The position numbers and the translations under genes are program-made. This document shows, in pieces, positions 57,691 through 64,000 of a stretch of 64,000 nt of DNA; position 1 is the stretch's first letter, and the number at the start of each line of letters is the position of its first letter. The stretch comes from Cryptomeria japonica (Eukaryota > Streptophyta > Pinopsida > Cupressales > Cupressaceae). The stretch is taken from positions 765,983,330-766,047,329 of the forward strand of contig NC_081408.1 in NCBI RefSeq assembly GCF_030272615.1, given 5' to 3'. The notes beneath the pieces were generated by a model, which did not search any database, was not told the DNA's origin, and saw only the letters and a program-made list of their open reading frames with translations.

Positions 57691-58063
57691 TGTTGCAAGG
57701 TGTGCGCCCTTGTTTCCTTGTGTTGTGCAACACAACGCTCGGGTTTGTGACATGGCTTAATCGCTTGTTGTGGATTCTATAAGTCTAGTGGTTGTATTGG
57801 GCATTAATAGGTCGATCTTTGGTGCAACAACAACCGTACTTCTAACAAGTGGTATCAGAGCTTGGGTCATAGGTTCAAACCCCCTTGCTTGCGTTGGGGG
57901 GGATTGTTGCAAGGTGTGTGGCCTTGGTTTCCTTGTGTTATGCAACACAACACTCGGGTTTGTGACATGGTTTAACTGCCTCCATTAGATTTAATAATTC
58001 TAGTGGTTGTATCAGGCATTAACATGTCGATCTTTTGGTGCAACAACAACCGTACTTCCAACA
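57691..58063 (+). mobile_element. complete TRIM (miniature LTR retrotransposon), 373 bp
   Basis: Two short LTRs at 57691-57847 (157 bp) and 57905-58063 (159 bp), both starting TGTTGCAAGGTGTG and ending in CAACA or TAACA. The internal region is only 57 bp. It holds the initiator-Met PBS TGGTATCAGAGC (57850-57861, two bases after the LTR), a B-box-like GGTTCAAACCC, and a G-rich polypurine tract GCGTTGGGGGGGAT abutting the 3' LTR. Flanking pentamers ATAAA and ACAAA match at 4 of 5. No coding capacity; it would depend on enzymes of an autonomous element. The LTR carries no 5S rRNA segment, so it is not Cassandra. The LTR includes the self-complementary GTGTTGTGCAACAC. Confidence 0.85.
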
Positions 58064-58394
58064 ACAAACACCTTTAAGTAGTTTGGTATTGACTCAATCA
58101 TAGACAACATGTAGGGAATGCAAATGATTGTCCTAAATTAAGGGAACTTGGAATTTAATTATGGAACACAATTTTCTTAGAATTTGGAATGCGATGCAAA
58201 TGACAATACAAGTGGCCTAATATTCAACTAGGGTTTTAAAATGTAGAAATGGTTCAAGAAAAAAATGATTAAGAAATTCGGTAAACTTGGATAAGGATTC
58301 CTTTACAACCTTGCAATGATAACTAAGATTTTGAGAAGCTAGGAGCTAGAAGATTGATAAGTAACCCATAATGCAAGTGAGTTAGGGGTGATTT

Positions 58395-59034
58395 GGTCTT
58401 AGCTTTATGCCAGGTTTGAGGGAGGAGGCGAGACTAGTCATTTGCGAGTTACAAATAACCTTTAACCTTTATAACTTGGAGCAATGAGAGTCGACCTCAA
58501 GACATATATTGGAACAACCGAAATCCCTTAATCAACTATACCACCCCATTAGACTTGAAAGTTTTGATATTGAAATCAACAAATATAAACCAATAAAAAT
58601 AAAATTGATATAGGCTCATAATTATGATGAAATTTAAAACTTCTAAAACCATACTTTAAGATACACATTCAAGACATCCCATTCAAGGAACAAAATGAAA
58701 AATGTGGTATAACGATCTCAACCTTCCTTACCCTGGTCTTAGGTTTATGCCAAGTTTGGGGAAGGAGGCGATACTAGTCATTTACGAGTTACAAATAACC
58801 TTTAACCTTTACAACTTGGAGTGGCGAGAGTTAACCTCAAGACCTATATGAAAACAACCCAAAGCCCTTAATCAATTGCACCACCCCATCAGACTTGAAA
58901 GTTTTTATATTGAAATCAACAAATACAAACCAATAAAATAAAATTGATATGTTGAAATTTAAAACTTTTAGAACCATACTTTAAGACAAGCATTCAAGAA
59001 GTCCATTCAAAGAACAAATTGAAAAATGTGGCTG
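58395..59034 (-). repeat. tandemly duplicated SINE-like unit
   Basis: Two direct copies, period 340 bp (58395-58714 and 58735-59034), similar across the whole unit with scattered changes. In minus-strand sense each contains a tRNA-like head beginning TGGGGTGGT (58548 and 58888) with an A-box-like GTATAGTTGATTAAGG, and at tRNA spacing a B-box-like GAGGTCGACTC in copy 1 (GAGGTTAACTC in copy 2). A shared tail TTTGTAACTCG... CATAAA..TAAGACC follows. The duplication also includes about 165 bp of non-tRNA sequence, so a segment carrying the element was duplicated rather than two independent insertions. Confidence 0.5.
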
Positions 59035-59277
59035 ATTTTCACCATTGCTATCAATGTACTCTCTTATCATTTAAAAATCCTTTTTGAGTTAGGTAGTGCT
59101 TCCATGTTCAATGTATGGAGAGGCTTACTTCTCCCTCATTGGAACTTGCAGGGCCATTGAATAGTTAATAAAGAGATGGAACGTAAGCATATATGATTGA
59201 TGGTGCTCATTCATCTCCTAACAACCTTATTCTATTTATCACATGCGCCGTTTAAGACAAAGCAAAGAATTCAAATG

Positions 59278-59433
59278 TAGGGCCCACCACCTTATAACGG
59301 TGGGACCCACATAGTCTGTACGGTGTTATGACTACTTAACGTGGATTGGATCCGCGCACGGCGCAGCTCAGCCTGTCAGATGTCGCCGCACGCTTTGATA
59401 GTGACCGCTGCCCGTCTTGTCTTATTATAAATT
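59278..59433 (+). promoter_or_regulatory. GC-rich promoter-like island without a recognised gene
   Basis: It contains GGGCCCACC (59280-59288) and GTGGGACCCAC (59300-59310), the latter an exact match to the TCP-factor consensus GTGGGNCCCAC. A CpG-rich tract follows (59351-59392, GCGCACGGCGCAGC and TCGCCGCACGC), then a TATA-like TATTATAAATT (59423-59433). This is the layout of a plant housekeeping promoter. No coding sequence could be recognised downstream to 60100. Confidence 0.35.
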
Positions 59434-60121
59434 CTGTTTAATTTTTTGCAAGTTTTTAATATTTAAAAATTCTAAATTTTTGCCAGTCTTCAATATTTAA
59501 AAATTCTAATTTTTTTTGCCAGTTTTCAAATATTTAGGGCAAATTAAATAATAACTAGGTTGTACTTACTTTAGGTTCATATTATTGAGAGTTCTCATGT
59601 TTTGTTTGTTAGGAACAAGATTAAAAAAATTGATGGGTGGAGACTTAATGTTTTGATTATCAATAGTAATTAATTTTGAGATTATTAATTAGGATTGAGT
59701 TTAGGAATGAAGTATAGGAGCAGTTTATTTTTCATACAAAATAATGTCTAATGAAAAATACAAAATCTGTAAATCACAATGAATTTTTTCTTGATTTCTA
59801 TTTGTTTGATTTTCTTAATTTGCTTTCTCAATGTTGTAAAAATAAAAAGAATTTGCTCAAAAACAATTGTATTATGCAAATTTGTGTTTTTGATTGGGTG
59901 TCTTTTAGTATGGAGAATAGCCGACACCTGAAATATATAGTGTTGTTTTAGTTTGTAAAATTACTTGATTTTTATTAAAATTTAATTATATAATTTTTGA
60001 ATAGTTTTCTTGTTCTATGTTTTATGAGTAGTGGTTTGAAAGAATTCTTCTTTCACGAGTGTGAATGTTTCACTTAAAATCTATTGTATGTTAGACTTCC
60101 TAAGATCCCATTTTATATGAG
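59434..60121. other. AT-rich sequence downstream of the promoter-like island
   Basis: It begins with three diverged copies of a short motif (TTTTTGCAAGTTTTTAATATTTAAAAATTC and similar, 59443-59535). A 66-codon plus-strand open stretch (59751-59951) has no recognisable motif. Confidence 0.3.
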
Positions 60122-60554
60122 TATTAATGGTCCATTTTCCATCCATTGCATATTAGGAGTTCCCAAATCATTCTAATACTACTTTGAAAATTAAGTTTAA
60201 CCATGAAGTTTCCTGGAAGATTAAACACGCTTAGCAAAGAGAGCTTAATCTTAAGGAAAACTCCATCTTTAAGCATGACCACTTGTTGGAGTAACAATTG
60301 GATGGATTGCCTCTTAGCAAAGAGAGCTTAATCTTAATGGTCCATTTTCCATCCATTGCATATTAATGGTCCATTTTCCATCCATTGCATATTAGGAGTT
60401 CCCAAATCATTCTAATACTACTTTGAAAATTAAGTTTAACCATGAAGTTTCCTGGAAGATTAAACACGCTTAGCAAAGAGAGCTTAATCTTAAGGAAAAC
60501 TCCATCTTTAAGCATGACCACTTGTTGGAGTAACAATTGGATGGATTGCCTCTT
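60122..60554. repeat. recent complex tandem duplication, 239-bp period
   Basis: Copies at 60122-60315 and 60361-60554 read identical over about 194 bp. The 45-bp spacer is itself a patchwork: AGCAAAGAGAGCTTAATCTTA (also at 60233) followed by ATGGTCCATTTTCCATCC (also at 60127 and 60366). The lack of differences means it is very recent or an assembly error. Confidence 0.85.
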
Positions 60555-60956
60555 GGGAAGTCCCAATGCTTCACCTCTATGAACATGATCTAGATGCAAT
60601 GGGTGTTAAGTGGACCATCCATGTTCATGAGAGATGGGTTCTTGTGAACCACTAATGAAATATAGGTAAATGAGATTGACTAAAAAATTATCAATTGAAT
60701 TCTAGTAAAACATCACATAATTTGATATTAAATAATTAAATTAATGTCATATTAATTAATCTAATTTAAAAAATAAAATATTAAGATATTTGATTTTACA
60801 TTTGATGAAGATATCACTACGAGAGATGTCATAAATTAATTTGCAATGGTATATAGAAAAAGAGTATCAAATATCTATCATTTATCTAAAATTTGACTAT
60901 GAAACTACTTGATTTACTTTTACAAGTGCAGAGGTGATATTTCTGACTATGGGTAT
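60555..60956. other. intergenic sequence without gene
   Basis: No coding region or repeat is recognised. It is the left flank of the LTR at 60957. Confidence 0.3.
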
Positions 60957-62300
60957 TGTAGACGTATAAATCAGACCACTTTCTTAAATAAATATTTAAT
61001 ATTTATTTTAACCCCATCCCTCTTATTAAATAAATTCCATTTAATTAATTTCTTCATTTTCATCTATTTGATTAAATAAATTACTCAATTTATTTAATTA
61101 AATTCACCTAAACCTTTTCTAGCCTTTAATTAAATAAATCACTCCATTTAATTAAATCCCCTTTCTCCCTTTTTAATTAAATTTACATTTAATTAAATTG
61201 ATCCTTGCAAATAAATAAATCTAATTTATTTATTAAATTCCATCACTTGTATTTATACAAGTTGCATCTATTTTAGTTGAAATAAAGTAATTTTATTTTA
61301 ATTAAAATCCTTTTCCCTCATCCACTTGCATTTTCCTACATCTCCCACTTGCCTCCTAAACCGCTTCTAGATTCTTCTAATCACTTCCAATTTAGCCTAA
61401 TTTATCTCCTAATTAGTGTCACATTCCTAAGTAAAGAGAACTCACTTCTCAAAGCCTCCAAATTCTTCAATAACCATTAAAGATTTTGTGTCTTCAAATG
61501 GTTAACCTCTAAAGTCTTCCAAACCATTAAAGGCTCTTACATAACCATTTATGGTTAAACTCATATTTTACCTTTGGTTAGAGACTTAACCATCCTTCTA
61601 ACTAAAGGGTCTCATCAAACACTTATGGCTTTGACCATAGTTATCCTATTAACCCTTGCACAAGAGTTTACCCCTTGGGTAAAATCTTTATCCATGGGAT
61701 AACCCTAACCTAACCTTAACCCTTACCTCCTAAGGAAACCTTCATGTCTTCTCATGCATTTAATGCTTCTTGCATCTCCTCTCAAGCAACCTCTTATTGA
61801 CAATTGTCACCATTTCATTGGTGAAACTTGTAAACATGGATTGATTAACTTTGAATCCTAGCCCTTGTTAAGATTATTCAATCTTTACCATCCATTGCCC
61901 TATTTTTTTCTATAAATAGAGCCCTTGTTCTTCATTTTGAACAATCTAAAAGTTTCATGCATCTGTACATTATAGCCTAATTTACTAAACATTTTAGCCT
62001 CTCTGTGTTAAAACATCATCATAGCATTTATAAGTATTTTTCATATCACAGAACATTCATGTTAGGCTAGTATATCATGTTAGGATAATTTGTTAATCTT
62101 TTATCATATCATTATCTTCATCTTAACTTAATCATCATAAGCTTTAACACATCATCTAGAGTTTAGAATGCATTCATGCATGCAGATCAAATATCACTCG
62201 TTCTTGGAGTTGTCATTCCTAAGTCATTTGCTCAATGATCTGAGAGCAAAATATTGGCTTTAGGGATCCTGTGAGATAGAGAACAATGGGACACCCCTTG
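60957..62300 (+). mobile_element. old LTR related to the young gypsy LTR
   Basis: It starts TGTAGACGTATAAATCAGACC, matching the start of the LTR at 33625 on the other strand. The order of blocks is the same: TTAAATAAAT-rich tract (60985-61250), ACTTGCATTTTCCTACA (61324-61340), AACCATTAAAG motifs (61470-61560), CACCATTTCATTGGTG (61809-61824), TAGCCCTTGTTAAGATT, and the TATA box TATAAATAGAGCCC at 61911-61924. The right edge is not clear and may lie near 62290. No matching PBS follows, so a solo or truncated LTR is likely. Confidence 0.65.
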
Positions 62301-63146
62301 GGAAGTTAAACTAATTCAATTAGTTCATATACTTGCACCAAGAGTCTCATTGGTATGTGGGCCTTCTGATCTCGAATTATTTATTTTGGTCACCGTATTT
62401 TCTCGCATATAGGTATGATCCTACACATGATTCTCAAGAGGTTGTTAAGAAATGTATCTCTTTTGTCTATAAAAACCTTCATGGAATATTTTTCATTGTA
62501 AGGGCCATGCTCTCCTTAATGAAATCTCTAGGTCAATTGATTTTATGACAATGAACCAAGGTTGAGAATAACAAGGTGTACAATATGCTATTAGAATATT
62601 AAAGCATAATATTTTTCTCTCCCTTTATAGCTAAATTTTAGATGTGCTTAGTCAACTCATAGACCCTTTAAATAAATTAATATTAGTTGTTAAAGTTGGT
62701 GTATAATCATTCTTCTAAGGTACATAGGTGTCTGGCTTATATGTGGCATTAGAGTCATACTTGTTGCAAGTGAAATGTATTCTTATTACTTGTGAATTAT
62801 AATTTTAAATAGAGAATGTGAAAGTTGAAATTTCTAGTTGACGTGTGCAAGTTTGATATGATTTCTACAAAATCAACATAATTATGCAATATTTTGGTGA
62901 AATTCAATCATTATCTACAAACTTTCTTATATTTTGGCAAAACTTTGCAAAGTTATGCTAAAATTCACAAGTTTTGTCAAAATGTTGAAGGAAACTGAAC
63001 TTATATTTGCATAGGTACACTCATTTTTTATTAAATTTTGCTTGCAATATCTCTTTTTCAAACATAATCTACTCATTTTGGCATAAAATATGAGTGTAAA
63101 AGTCATTATTTGCACAAGATCTACAAATATTGTGGTTGTGGAAGCC
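62301..63146. other. unassigned sequence, no gene recognised
   Basis: A 71-codon plus-strand open stretch (62333-62548) has no recognised motif. The rest is AT-rich. Confidence 0.3.
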
Positions 63147-63151
63147 ATTAT

Positions 63152-63745
63152 TGTTAGAAGTGCAGTTTTTATTGCATCAAAATATTGACCTATTAATGCT
63201 CGATACAACCACTAGACTTATAGAATCCATAGGAGATGGTTAAGCCATGCCACAAACCCAAGCGCTGTGTTGCACAACACAAGGAGACCAAGGGCTCACA
63301 CCTTATAACAATCCCCCCAAAGCGAAAGCGAGGGGGTTTGAACCTATGACCCAAGCTCTGATACCACTTGTTAGAATTACAGTTGCCGTTGCACCAAAAG
63401 ATCAACCTATTAATGCTCGATACAACCACTAGACTTATAGAATCCACAGGAGGCAGTTAAACAATGTCACAAACCCGAGCACTGCATTGGACAACACAAG
63501 GAGACCAAGGGTGCACACTTTGTACACAATCCCCCCCAAGTGAAAGTGAGGGGGTTTGAACTCGTGACCCAGGCTCTGATACCAATTGTTAGAAGTACGA
63601 TTTTCATTGTACCAAAAGATCGACCTATTGATGCTCGATAAAACCACTAGACTTATATAATCCATAGGAGGTGGTTAATCTATGTCACAAAATTGAGCGT
63701 TGCATTGCACAACACAAGGAGACGAAGGGCTCACACCTTGTAACA
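63152..63745 (-). mobile_element. tandem TRIM: three LTRs, two internal regions
   Basis: The same family as 57691-58063 but inverted. LTRs are at 63152-63310, 63369-63528 and 63587-63745 (159, 160 and 159 bp). Each plus-strand start is TGTTAGAA and the ends are TAACA or TACACA. Two 58-bp internal regions (63311-63368, 63529-63586) each carry a polypurine tract (seen as ATCCCCCCAA) and the initiator-Met PBS (GCTCTGATACCA at 63355-63366 and 63573-63584). The period is 217-218 bp. The copies are clearly diverged from one another. Flanking pentamers ATTAT and AACAT do not match well. Noncoding. Confidence 0.82.
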
Positions 63746-64000
63746 AACATTTTTCCCTATTTTCACGTGTGTAGGTAAAAATTCAATGATTGAGAGATAT
63801 AAAATTACAAAGAGTAGACTAAGATATATAGTCTTAGATTTTGAACAAGCAAAAACCCTGGACTAAAATAAACTACTCCAATGTTTGATAGTTTTTGGTT
63901 GATTTTTAGAGGGAGATCTACAAAGCCTTTTGATATAGAATATGGAACCTTTCATTGATAAAGACACCCTCAAAATAGAGTTCCCTACTCTTGTATTTGA
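63746..64000. other. unassigned right edge of the window
   Basis: No feature is recognised. Confidence 0.3.

Noticed and set aside
57850-57885. tRNA-Met gene remnant
   Set aside because: TGGTATCAGAGC sits exactly two bases after an LTR, with a second LTR following. It is a primer-binding site, not a tRNA.
57691-58063. Cassandra TRIM
   Set aside because: Cassandra LTRs contain a 5S rRNA-like segment, and none could be found in these LTRs.
63193-63665. Repeated protein frames beginning MDSISLVV or MDYISLVV
   Set aside because: They are translations of the TRIM LTR repeat unit. The same string appears at 57770 for the same reason.

Overview
The window looks like nuclear DNA of a seed plant with a large, repeat-packed genome, most likely a gymnosperm (conifer). 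Three things suggest this: very sparse genes, nested LTR retrotransposons making up much of the sequence, and one ordinary gene whose protein begins [14 protein letters not shown], as in gymnosperm AINTEGUMENTA-like proteins. Species cannot be read from the sequence. No rRNA, tRNA gene, CRISPR array or organelle segment was found.

Region by region. 1-7.5 kb: AT-rich intergenic DNA with an LTR-like block, a copia integrase scrap, a well-bounded tRNA-derived SINE (2675-2886, 17-bp target duplication) and short tandem repeats. 7.5-14.4 kb: the only convincing host gene, a nine-exon AINTEGUMENTA/PLETHORA-type double-AP2 transcription factor on the minus strand (start 13707, stop 7804). All splice sites and phases could be assigned, including a conserved 9-nt microexon, giving 739 residues. 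14.4-17.5 kb: promoter-distal DNA and an old LTR. 17491-33625: a complete, apparently young Ty3/gypsy element of the Tat type on the minus strand. It has 1853-bp LTRs, a perfect GTACT target duplication, PBS, PPT, and one uninterrupted gag-pol frame of 2426 codons that includes a G-patch and a second RNase H.

33.6-51 kb: an old gypsy element, read on the minus strand, broken by later copia insertions. One copia element is complete in outline (39151-46350, CTATT target duplication) and its coding region is decayed. A second, related copia remains only as its 3' LTR and 3' end (48594 to about 50335). The gypsy pieces read gag, protease, RNase H, then RT, an unusual order. 51.8-54.6 kb: a decayed, unidentified long coding region on the minus strand. 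55271-56206: a solo copia LTR.

56-64 kb: several small elements. These are a complete 373-bp TRIM (57691-58063), a tandem TRIM with three LTRs and two internal regions in the opposite orientation (63152-63745), a duplicated SINE-like unit, a very recent 239-bp-period duplication, a GC-rich promoter-like island with TCP/site II motifs (59278-59433), and an old LTR related to the young gypsy LTR (60957 to about 62300).

Functionally, the AP2 factor would act in the nucleus on meristem and organ growth. The young gypsy element encodes all the catalytic functions an autonomous element needs. The TRIMs and SINEs encode no protein and would depend on enzymes from other elements.
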